NCBI GenBank assembly: GCA_963377175.1
Contig: CAUJNA010003298.1
Coordinates: 62,001 to 126,000 of the forward strand
DNA length: 64,000 bases
DNA from: Effrenium voratum
Lineage: Eukaryota; Sar; Dinophyceae; Suessiales; Symbiodiniaceae
Direction of reading: 5' to 3'
The notes below the pieces were generated by a model. That model saw only the letters and a list, made by a program, of their open reading frames with translations. It was not told the origin of the DNA and made no database searches. Positions 52,116 through 62,339 of the stretch are shown here, piece after piece; position 1 is the stretch's first letter, and each line of letters opens with the position of its first letter. The position numbers and the translations under genes were made by a program.

Positions 52116-55100
52116 GGGTTCAAAGTGGCGAGCCAACCTTACGACCACCTCCAGGCAGTTCCCAGGTTTACAGGTTCATTTCAAGCGCTTAGATCATGAG
52201 TCGCGTAGAACATGAGTCATGTAGCACATAGGCTGAAATGAAGACAGAATTCGGACTCATGCTAGATCTTGAAGACATGAATTGGAAATCATCGAGTCGC
52301 GTTCGCTTTCCGCGAGGAGGTGTTTCCCAAGACGCTGAGTCGCTGGGACTTCCTGGCATCAGGCGGGGCGCCATAGGGGAACCCCTCACAAGGGGAGCTT
52401 GCACCTGCAGTCCTGTCTAGATTGAGTGTACCCCAACCCCCATTCAAATTGTTGCCCCAAGGTAGGTGACCTTCTGCCTAATTTATCAGTCTCGATCGAT
52501 TCCACTATCCAACTCCTATTTAAGGTCGTGGAACTACAACATGTGCAGAACCTGGATTTCTTCGACCCAGAGAAAAGCAGTTGCCTTGGACGGATTGATC
52601 GCTCACTTGTAACCCAGAAAGCCGAGGGCCCGGGAAGGGGAGTCAAGGACACCACCAGCCGATGCCCATGGGGCCTGTGCCTGCGAGACGAGTTCCAGGG
52701 TTTACCTGGAACTCGTCACTCAATGAAACTGTTCGGGAGTCGGGAAATGTCGCAGGTGTCAAGTCTTCATGGTTTTGGGTGAAGACTCCAGATGGGTTCC
52801 AGCTGCGAGCAAGGGAACCATCATGATTCCATCTCGGAGGTCCAGTTCGTGTCAACATATCCGCACCAGCCACATTTCCAATCACAAGAATGAGCTGCTT
52901 AAGGATCCAGCTGCAACCAGACAACTGCCATTTGCTTAAGAATACTTGTTATTTTCCCCTGCTGGTTTTAAAAGGAATTTATCACTACTGGACATTTTTG
53001 TTTTTCCAGGGGTCTTAACCAATTGGAAGACAAGCAATTAGAACCAACAGTTTCCCACGAGAGGTTTGTTCAACATGATTCGGGAGTCAATTGCATCAAG
53101 TGAGCTAGGGGACAAACACTCAACTTCGCCACATCCCTTTGTTTGGTCCTCCATAGCGGGGGCCATCCCTGGATTCGCCTGGGAAAAGGCCCTAGCAAGG
53201 CCTGGCAAGTGTTTTGTTGAGAACCCCGCCGCCTCCCCATAGGCCCTTTGGAACAAACAACAACGAGCAGGTCGCAGGACACCTGTTTTTGCTCTTCTGT
53301 CAAGACATCCATTGGCTATTGGGTATTTCGAGTTAATGGTGAGGATTCGGTGAGGATGTCACTTTAGTTGACGCGGGCATTGGCATGGTCCTGTTGCACT
53401 TTGCGTTGGCGCTGGATATGAAAATGCATGCACTTGGCTGAGACTGTCTAGTGTTACTCCGCAGTTGAAAGCCCCGGAGGGTACCCAAGTTAAGGCAACA
53501 CGCGTTTGATTCCTGAGACAGACCATGCAGGCGTCGTTTGACTCAAGTGGCCGTGCTTGTGTGGGCGCGGTGCAGATGAGCTTGCATTCGCAAGACTTTT
53601 CGAAGCACATTCTTGGCCAAATCCTGATTTCGACAAGTCGAGCCTGTGGAACTGAAATGCAACGAGGGTCAGGTTCTATTGTTCGGTTGCCACCAAAGGG
53701 AATTGAAGCTGTGGAGAGCGATTGGCCCCTTTTCCTGTTACGTGCCTACATAACAAGGCCTCCGTCTCACACCTCCGCAGGATTTTTTCATCTGCAGGTT
53801 TGGTTTGGCGATGTCAGGCCCTCGGGCATCCAGGTAGACTTAACCCCAGTTCATTTTCTCAAAAGGTATTGGACCCCTGTGGTTTTGCCATTTGCTTTGC
53901 ATGGCACGGTCATGGTGAAAACCTCCTTGTAAATGCAAGATGGAACCCTGACCTGGCGCGTTCCCACGCGAACGAAGCCAGGCTTCGCGCTTGGCGTGCT
54001 CCTCGGCGCGCTGTTGAGGTTCGGTCGAACAACTCTGCAGAACATGAAGCCCCTAGAGACCGCCATTTGTAGAGACCGCCATTTGCAGAGCACCCATGTT
54101 GACGTGTGGAAAAGCATCCAGCTGATTCCAGATGGCCAATTTCGGATTGAGGACATGAGGCGCCGTCCCACAAAACCATTCAAGGAAAGCACCTATTGGG
54201 ACCTTGGCTCACGGGCGAATAGTCGACGGTGCGAACAGGGTACTTTCTGAGCCTCAACAAACGCTCATGTTAATTTGCACTACTGTCAGTTGAGGGGAGA
54301 GTTCCCAAAATGACCCCATTCTGAAATTCGGGGACTATAATAAATGCAGCCTCGAAACGAGCCCGTCCTCAAAGGGCCCCGGTTGACCACAAATTGATTA
54401 ATGAGCGGATTCTAACGCGATTTCTCCAAGAAAACAGAAACGTGTCAGTTTTTCCGGCTATAGGGTAAGCTTGTTTTTGATGTCGCGGAAATATCAGTGG
54501 CCCTGGCAATTTAGCCGGCGAGGCCAACTCCACTGCCTGGTCGTGACAGTTTTCAACAGCTGTTGGGTGGCGTGCGGAAAATCCAGGGAGGGTAAATGAG
54601 GAACCGACACGCCTGAATGGTTCGAAGCCTTCCAACAAAAGGTCCCACTTACGATTTGGGCATCTCATGAACTCATGACCTTTGCCACTATATCTGGGGT
54701 GCGCTCCCATTGTAGCTGGCCCAAGGGGTCTCTTTCGGGACTCACGGCATCGCAGCAAGTTAGCCGCACTTTCAATTTGGGCAAAAGCGCCAGTGCGTGC
54801 GCGAGCAGCAAATGGACTGGAACTGGAACATGAAAATCATGTGATTATGGGTTTTGCTGGAAACCCGGTAGTGCTGTAGTAATTCTTCTTCCAAAGCTTG
54901 GTGGTGCTGGCCTTTTCCTCATGTGGAGGCAAGCCACAGAATGCCTGTGTTTTTTGAGGGTGCCCTTTTCATTTTGGGTCACAGGGAAAGCAGAAGGACA
55001 CCACCAGATTCAGGATCTCACCTATTCTGTGACACCCCCGTTTGATTTCTCTTTGGTGAATTGTTCTCAACTTTCCCAGGTGAGGAGGGCCTCTTCCACA

Positions 55101-55929
55101 GCCAGCTCTACATCACAGCAGCTGGGACTGAGCGCTTGAAGATCACTGGGTCAAGTTGCCTAAGCGTCAACACGGGCTAAGACCATTTTCTGCACCAAAC
55201 ACAGAAACCTGTATGAATTCATTCCTAGTTCCAGACCAACTGGTTTTGGCGCACACCCAGCTTCCTCTTTGGGAGTGGGTTGATCTTAATATTTGAAGGT
55301 GAGACACAGAGTCTCATGTTTCTGCGACCTGACTGGATTGAACTCGATACTCAAACTCCAAATAAGCCAACACAGCATTCCCCCAAGCCCAAAGACACCA
55401 CGCCAAACACGGTCGGCGACAACACAAATAAACACATTTGAAGGTCCAGGGGTGTGCGGTTGAAAAGTTCAAATGGAGCCGTGCTTGGCATTTACAAAGG
55501 AGGTTTGATCCAACTCAAACAATGAAGAAACGAGATCCCTTCAAAGCACAAGTAGGCTTAGATGTGTGCACATGTTTGCAATTCATACATGCATGTGCGA
55601 TGTCATTCATGTTGTCAGCAGGTTGGCAGTTCATTTCTTGTAGACTTGTCCATTGTTATATGCATTGAGTTATTCATACAAACATGGATAATTTACATAA
55701 TATGTGCCTACGCCATACAAGCATACCAACATGTATGCGTACACACCTTTGCCCATGTACAATTATACCTATACATGTCATTTCCTTACGTGACATCAGA
55801 TTACATCACAAATCACATCACATCACGTCACAGTGCAAGGCGCTGCGCTGCACTGCGCTGCACGTTGCATTGCATTGCATCACATTCAGATAGCATAGTA
55901 TAAAATTCAACACACACGCATATTGCAAA
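52116..55929. other. Non-coding stretch, probably intronic
   Basis: No gene supported beyond a short GC-rich island at about 53953-54017, which has AG|GC inside and a hydrophobic reading (FALGVLLGALL). A perfect hairpin lies at 52687-52717 and a short tandem (GAGACCGCCATTTG) at about 54056-54090. Confidence 0.4.
52687..52717. repeat. Perfect 13-bp hairpin
   Basis: GACGAGTTCCAGG, loop GTTTA, CCTGGAACTCGTC. All 13 pairs match. It is not followed by a T tract, so there is no reason to call it a terminator. Confidence 0.85.
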
Positions 55930-56440
55930 AGGGGCCGAGCAACCAACCAACCAACGAACCAAAATAAGCAACCAACCAACCTACCAAAAACCACCAACCA
56001 AAATCAACCAACCAAAACCAACCAACCAAAAACCAACCAACCAAAACCAACCAACCAAACACCAACCAACCAAAACCAACCAACCAAACACCAACCAACC
56101 AAAACCAACCAACCAAACACCAACCAACCAAAAACCGACCAACCAAAAACCAACCAACCAACCAAAAAACCAACCAAACCAAACCAAACCAAAACAAACT
56201 AAAACAAACCAAAACCAAACCAAACCCAACCCCAACCCAACCCAACCCAACCCAACCCAACCAACAAACCAACCAACCAACCCACCCACCCACCCACCCA
56301 TCCACCCACCCACCCACCCACCCACCCACCCACCAACCGACCCACCAACCGACCCGACCGGACCGGACCTGACCTGACCCACCGACCCAACCCAACCAAA
56401 CCAAACCAAACCCACCCAGCAACCAACCAAACTACAGACA
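55930..56440. repeat. CCAACC/CCCACC satellite-like array
   Basis: About 500 bp almost devoid of G and T on the plus strand, changing gradually from CCAACCAAAA units through CCCAACC to CCCA units (about 56279-56335) and CCGACC. The long Trp/Gly/Val-rich open frames on the opposite strand are translations of the repeat. Confidence 0.93.
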
Positions 56441-57325
56441 GGCAGGAAGGTTTGCAGGCAGCCGGACAGCCAAAAAGACAGATATTGTACATTGATGTCA
56501 TTCACGTGTACATTCGCCTATTTTGTGCTCACATCGTCAGGTTTTGGAACTGCGGGCATTTGCAGATGTGCTGGTCCTTCTTTCATGAATTCATAGGTCA
56601 TGACATCTCGTCACCCTCCCTCCAACAATCATGGAAGCTGACAATAGGGTTTTGGAATCCTACCTTTTCTTTTGCGGAAGCCAACTGTCCACTTGCGTGA
56701 TTGCTGGCGAACGGGCACATTTCTTTCTGTTTGATTTCCCTTTTCCAATCAGAGGCCCGTCGCGGCGGGCCTCCGTGTGATCCCCCGGCCCCGCTGCTGC
56801 ACACTCTGGGCTGCCTCTTGGAGTGAAGGAGTTGAGGCCCGAAGAATCGAAGAAATGTGTGACAAACAGGGGGTTGCTTCTGTTTTTCACGTTTGGCTTG
56901 TTTCCACCCTTTTTTGTTCTGGCTCATCAGGGGTTTCAAGCAGATGGCGCTCTGCCCTTTATGTCCGCAAGGTGACTACACGGAATACCCACACCCACAT
57001 GCCCGTCCGGGTTGGTTGGTTTTTGCCAATCCTGAGTGGATTTGTCTTTTGGCTTGCCAAAAACCAGCCTGTGAAAGCCATTTGGGTCACATTGAAGATG
57101 GGGGGAGGACTCTCCCTAAGTTTCGGAGAAACACCGAGTCTTGAATTCAAGCAAATTCAATTTCTGAAGGTGGGGGGAGACATCACTGAAACTTTCAAAC
57201 AAATTCTGAATTCCCAAGGCTTCAGTTGATTCGCTGGCAGCTGCAGCGTTTTGCTCTCGTGTTGAATCCTTTTTTGGGGGTCCTTGGAGGAGCTTGTTGT
57301 GTTTTGTTTGTATCCAGAAAGCAAA

Positions 57326-57410
57326 ACTTGCTCTGAGACCTTGCTCAGAGAGCCTTGCTCAGAGAACTTGCTCAGAGAGACTCAGAGAACTCGCTTAGAG
57401 AACTTGCTGT
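57326..57410. repeat. Short tandem array, GAACTTGCTCAGAGA type
   Basis: Five to six degenerate 12- to 16-bp units. Confidence 0.8.
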
Positions 57411-57863
57411 CTATTTAGGCTTTGTTTTCTAAGGCGGCGGGGTGGGACTGCTCGGGCTCTGCGTAGATCTGTGTGGTCGAGGCTCAGAAAGTCAAGGTGT
57501 GTGCAACTTGCCCATGGGCACACTATCAAACAGCAAAACAACCATCCGGGACCCCACTTCTCAAAATATCCACACCAGTCTATTACAATATGATGTAAAT
57601 CCCTCGTTCAAAAGAAGCCATTTGCTTTGGAAAACCAGATTCTCGAAATCGACCCCGGAAAGAAAAAGGATGACTGGCCCGAAGGCCTGAAAACATTGTT
57701 TCCCCCTGGAGATTAATTCTCCATGAATTTCCTGGTAGTTCTCGTCTTTAACTTGCTTTTCCTAAATATCGATGCTTTTTTCGTGAGGTTGCCTAAAACG
57801 ACTAAAACTTCTATATGTTCGTGAGATTGCAGCATTGGTCCCTTTTTACGTTTTCCCGCCCGG

Positions 57864-57945
57864 AATTACCCGCAAAACGCCCGCAAAAAGCCCGCAAACG
57901 CCCGCAAAACCCTGCAAAACCGCGCAAACGCCCGCAAATCAGAAA
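57864..57945. repeat. Short tandem array, CCCGCAAAACG type
   Basis: Seven or so degenerate 9- to 11-bp units with core CCCGCAAA. Confidence 0.8.
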
Positions 57946-58124
57946 AAGACGTTTTTGGGTTCGGGGATCGCCCAAAACTCCTAGAAACCATTCAGAACGT
58001 CCAACACACCCAAGACTACCAGGAAACCAAAACGCCTAGGAAAAGGCCGGAGAATGAATCTTCAGGCCGGACAAATCTTTCAGCGAAGCCGCCAGAACAC
58101 GCCCTGCAAGCCACTTACACTCTG

Positions 58125-58330
58125 CTCAAGTCTCTCTGCACAGGTTGCTCTGCGGACGTTGCTCTGCGCAACTTGCCTTTGCTCTGCACAAGTTGCTCTG
58201 TGCAAGCTGCTCTGCTGCGCAGGTTGCTCTTTGCAAGTTGCTCTGCGCAAGTCGCTCTGTGCAATGTTGCTCTGTGCGAGTTTCACTGCGCACTATCTGC
58301 CAGCGCGGCTTGCTCAGCGCACTACGCTCC
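58125..58330. repeat. Short tandem array, TTGCTCTGCGCAAG type
   Basis: About ten degenerate units, each with TTGC and GCAA half-sites, so each unit is a small inverted repeat. Cys/Leu/Ala-rich open frames across it come from the repeat. Confidence 0.8.
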
Positions 58331-58439
58331 TATCGTACTCAGATTTTGAAGCTGGAGCTGCAGGAGCGTACTTCGCGTAATGCGTTTGCTGTGAAAAGCT
58401 GCAATGGTCGAGCTCGAGCTGCGGAGCGTACTTTGCGCG

Positions 58440-58540
58440 CTACTTTCGTACTGAACGCTGCAAAGCCTGCCCAAAGGGGGAATCGAACACGGGAGCCGCC
58501 GACCCTTCCAAGAACCCATCTAAGCATCAAGAAGTAGCAA
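58440..58540 (-). repeat. tRNA-like SINE fragment (candidate)
   Basis: On the minus strand a polymerase-III B-box-like word GTTCGATTCC (plus-strand 58480-58489) lies about 35 nt downstream of an A-box-like TGGGTTCTTGG (plus-strand about 58510-58520). The flanking arms do not form a proper T-stem, so this is not a working tRNA. The adjacent minus-strand sequence also carries AAGTACGCTCCG-type words repeated twice on the plus strand (58355-58440). Confidence 0.4.
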
Positions 58541-59161
58541 AAGCACTCAGTTTTGCACATCGACCACGCTGATCCCCACAAAGGGCCGCGGATTTTTTTA
58601 AAAGTCGGTTTGTTTGTTGGAAGAAGTTTTGTCCATTTCCCCCCCCCCCCCCCCGCGGATCCAATGTTGGCTTGCCGTTTGGTTCCCCTTTAAGCACACC
58701 AAAAAGTCGTACCGTCAAAAAGTATATATGTTCTTGATTCGCGATGGGAACCGCAAGGCGGATATGTGCGCAAATCGCCGAGAATGAGCAACCCCTGAAC
58801 CCATAGCAGTCCTTGTTGGCCCCTTCTGGAGTCTCCTTGCATATCTTCATGTTCACTAAATAACCAGCATTTGAACAGACTGGCTGAAAACCGTAGGATG
58901 AATACAGGCCTAAAGCAACCCTGGTTTTTCAAACTTGTTCTAAGCACGGGGCAAAGGGAGGTTGGAATCTCTGGAGCCGCAGGGCAAAAAGGGTATATCT
59001 CGCCCGAAAACTGCGGCCTACACCTCCCATGTTGGATCTTGTCTGCATGAACTTATTTTACGTCTTGAGGTGTCTCTCTGACTATGTACCAGGATCGCGT
59101 ATGTTGGCTTGTACATACGGGGCAACAGCTGAGGCTGAGTTGTTGGTTTTGTGCGTCCAAG
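58541..59161. other. Non-coding stretch
   Basis: Contains a poly-C tract at about 58638-58656 and a dispersed-motif copy at 58675-58720. No gene seen. Confidence 0.4.
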
Positions 59162-59250
59162 GCTACCGCGAGCGGATGCTTTCGGACTCGGACCTTACGG
59201 CGGTGAACGTGTGTCGCGGCGTGGGCCTGTTCCACGTGCATTCGCGGCAG
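59162..59250 (+). CDS. Exon candidate, unknown protein
   Basis: CCAAG|GCTACC acceptor and CGGCAG|GCGGGG donor give AG|GC at both edges. The frame between has no stop: YRERMLSDSDLTAVNVCRGV then GLFHVHSRQ. 89 nt, phase 1 in, phase 0 out. No family recognised. Confidence 0.45.
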
Positions 59251-59280
59251 GCGGGGCCCAAGAGTTCCCTGGGTTCACAT

Positions 59281-59419
59281 GAGCCACGTGCTCAAAACCC
59301 GGGTAGATGAAGGTTAGCAAGGGACGATCCCAACCATAAATAGCTGCGGATATCCGCCTTCTTAATCCTGTACATGGTTCTGGGTAGGCCATTTTAGTAC
59401 CAGGTTTTGATTGCGACTC
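59281..59419 (+). repeat. MITE family 2, copy 3
   Basis: GAGCCACGTGCTCAAAACCC start and GGTTTTGATTGCGACTC end are imperfect inverted repeats. ACAT occurs on both sides and may be the target duplication. Confidence 0.7.
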
Positions 59420-60278
59420 ACATGGAATTGCAGAGTTGACTTTCCATTGTCTTCAATCAACCGGCTATGCGCCTCAGAGCACGTCGCTCTCGCTCTGGGT
59501 TGGGTGAGGACTGTCCGCAGCATCCTTCCCTCGCAGCTCGTCGTGGGTTTGGTGTTGGGAGCCATGAGCAATGCGGAAAGCGGACAATGAAACTTTTTGC
59601 AGGGGGTCTAAGGCCGGGCAAGATGACACCCAGTGGGCAGCACGACTCTTCTCCAAGGCCGCAACTGTTGGAATTTGCCATGCGCATACACTTGGCGGGT
59701 ATCTGGTCTGGTCAAGGAAGATGACGTAATGAGAACTGACGCGTCACGAGGCAAGGAGCTGGAGACAGGTTTTGGTTGGTCTTCTGTTCAGCCAGAATAA
59801 TGTTTCTTAAGCAACAACTGCTAGCCAACCTCGATTCTTACGCGGCAACCTCTAGCCAACATTGTGAGTGGCTTCACTTGGTTTTGTTTTAAACAAGGCA
59901 CTCCTCCAAAATGGAAGTTCCTTGTGGTTTCTTGCTTCAGTCAGCAATCCAAAGTTGGTTCTCCTTCAGCAAAAGCGCCAATCTATCTTAGTCTTTGTGC
60001 CCAATTACGGGAACCCAAAAAGTAAGTGGCGTCGCACTGCAAAGACGTAGCCTGAAAAAGGGCTACCCTCCCGGCCTCCAATCATGGAAGCTGACTGGGT
60101 CATTTTGAAGACTACTTCCATGTTTACGGGAATCCCCCGGCACCCACTTTCACGTTTCCCTTGAACCCTCCCCTTCTCTATTTGCCAGCGAAACCAACCC
60201 CAACAGTGGAGCACCTCTCGGCTTCCCTTTCGTTTCCCAATCCGAAAAACGCATCGCCCCTCCGAAAGAATCGGCAGT
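59420..60278. other. Non-coding stretch
   Basis: No supported gene. Short open frames at 59467-59724 lack recognisable features. Confidence 0.35.
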
Positions 60279-60371
60279 GGGTCAAAAATTAGGTGCCCAG
60301 AATGGAGACCTGGCAAATAGAGCCAAGGACTACAACCTGCGGTCCAATTCCTGGTGGTTGAATTTTGACCC
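60279..60371 (+). repeat. MITE family 1, copy 3
   Basis: GGGTCAAAAATT at 60279-60290 and AATTTTGACCC at 60361-60371; interior CCTGCGGTCCAATTCCTGGT is identical to the copy at 38813-38904 over this block. Confidence 0.8.
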
Positions 60372-60414
60372 ATACCCAATTGGGTCCTCGCCGACCCCGG
60401 CCCCCAGCCGTCAG

Positions 60415-60486
60415 GACCTGGCGGCAGCGGTGCCGGGCACCACGCTGCTGAGCCTGCGCCAGGCCCTGTGCGAGCCGGGCGTCCAG
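60415..60486 (+). CDS. Exon candidate, unknown protein
   Basis: CGTCAG|GACCTG acceptor and GTCCAG|GACGGA at the 3' edge share CAGGAC. The frame reads DLAAAVPGTTLLSLRQALCE then PGVQ, 24 codons, phase 0 in and out. A GA donor would be needed; such donors are reported in dinoflagellates. A longer version running to about 60540 is also open. Confidence 0.4.
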
Positions 60487-60689
60487 GACGGAAGCGGCAG
60501 CTTCTGGCGCCGAAGCCGGAAACCGCGGCGACACCTTTGGGGGGGCATTGGAAGCCCACGGGGCCTATACGGAAGTGGTTGGAGGGGTAAGAGGGAAGAG
60601 TATGTATAATGTGCCGGGGAGAGGTCTGGGCATCAACATCACACTGAGAGCTGGCTTTCAGGCAGATCTTGTATAGGAATTGATTTCAT

Positions 60690-62030
60690 AAAATTGCAAA
60701 TCTTAGTCTGAGAAATTGGCTTCCAGGGGAATTTGGTAGGAATGAAATTGCAGATGTTACAAATTAATTTGTAAGGTAAAGAAAATATTCTCCAAAAAAC
60801 CAAATTTTACAAATTCTAGTCTGAGAAATTAGCTTCCAGGGGAATTTGGTAGGAATTAAATTACAAATTTTACAAAATTTACAAATTTTACAAATTAATT
60901 TGTAAAATTTGTAAAATATCAAAAAAATCTGGCCCAAAATTACAATTGTTTCAAATTAATTTGTAAAATTTGTAAAATATATAAAAAACATCTGGCCCAA
61001 AATTACAAATTTTACAATTTTTACAAATTCTAGTTTGAGAAATTAGCTTCCAGGGGAATTTGGTAGGAATTAAATTGCAAATTTTACAAATTTTACAATT
61101 TTTACAAATTAATTTGTAAAATTTGTAAAATATCAAAAAAAACTGGCCCAAAATCACAAATTTTACTTTGTAAAATTTGCAAATATCAAAACAATCTGGC
61201 CCAAAATTACAAAATTTACAAATTTTACAAATTAATTTGTAAAATTAGTAAAATATCAAAAAAATCTGGCCCAAAAATACAAATTTTACAAATCTTACAA
61301 ATTAATTTGTAAAATTTGTAAAATTTGTAAAATTTGTAAAATTTGTAATTTAATTCCTACCAAATTCCCCTGGAAGCTAATTTCTCAGACTGGAATTTGT
61401 AAAAAATGTAAAATTTGTAATTTCGGGCCAGATTTTTTTTGATATTTTACAAATTTTACAAATCAATTTGTAAAATTTGTAATTTTGGGCCAGAATTTTT
61501 TGATATTTTACAAATTGTACAAATTAATTTGTAAAATTTGTAAAATTTTGCAAAATTTGTAAAATTTGTAATTTAATTCCTACCAAATTCCACTGGAAGC
61601 TAATTTCTCGGACTAGAATTTGTAAAATTTGTAAAATTTGTACAGGTTTTTTTTGATATTTTACAAATGAATTTGTAAATTTTTTAAAATTTGTAATTTT
61701 GGGCCAGATTTTTTTGATATTTTACAATTTTTACAAATTAATTTGTAAAATTTGTAAAATTTGTAAAAATTGTAAAAATTGTAAAAATTGTAATTTAATT
61801 CCTACCAAATTCCCCTGGAAGCTAATTTCTCAAACTAGAATTTGTAAAATTTGTAAAATTTGTAATTTTGGGCCAGATTTTTTGATTTTTTACAAATTTT
61901 ACAAATTAATTTGTAGAATTTTTAAAATTTGTAATTTTGGGCCAGATTTTTTTGATATTTTACAAATTTTACTTTGATATTTTACAAATTTTGCAAATTC
62001 ATTTGTAAAATCTGGAAATTTCACTTTTTG
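60690..62030. repeat. AT-rich satellite arranged as a giant imperfect palindrome
   Basis: Units contain ACAAATTTTAC words, a dyad TTACAAATTAATTTGTAA, a CTGGCCCAAAATTAC block and a GCTTCCAGGGGAATTTGG block. The last block is in plus orientation near 60720, 60832 and 61048 and in reverse orientation (CCAAATTCCCCTGGAAGC) near 61359, 61584 and 61807, so the array turns round near 61340. A decayed reverse module is still visible at about 62128-62170. Lys/Cys/Ile-rich open frames here are repeat translations. Confidence 0.9.
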
Positions 62031-62339
62031 CACATGTACTTGCGAAATTTGTGAAATGCTTAATTGTTAACCATATTTGTTGGAATTTGGCATAGTTCAG
62101 AAACTAATCTGCAAAATGTGTATAACTTGTAATGTAACTCCAGCCAAATCTCCCCGGAAAGCAAATTCCCCAGAGTACGTTTCAATGTCAGCAAACATCC
62201 GATTTAAAATTACAAACTGGATTTGAACAAACATTGCTCGGGGGTTGCAAATTGCACAAGCTAGTTTGTAAAAAGTCGGTCCAGAATTACACAAATTACA
62301 AGTAAAGGTGTGAACATTGTAAACTTGATAAAACTTGAT

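Noticed and set aside
55907..56505. Minus-strand frames of up to 174 codons rich in Trp, Gly, Leu and Val
   Set aside because: Direct translations of the CCAACC array.
58440..58540. Functional tRNA gene on the minus strand
   Set aside because: A B-box-like word is present but the T-stem and acceptor stem do not pair, so only a decayed tRNA-like element is supported.
60690..62030. CRISPR-like array
   Set aside because: Units are variable in length, AT-rich, change orientation midway and have no unique spacers of uniform size.
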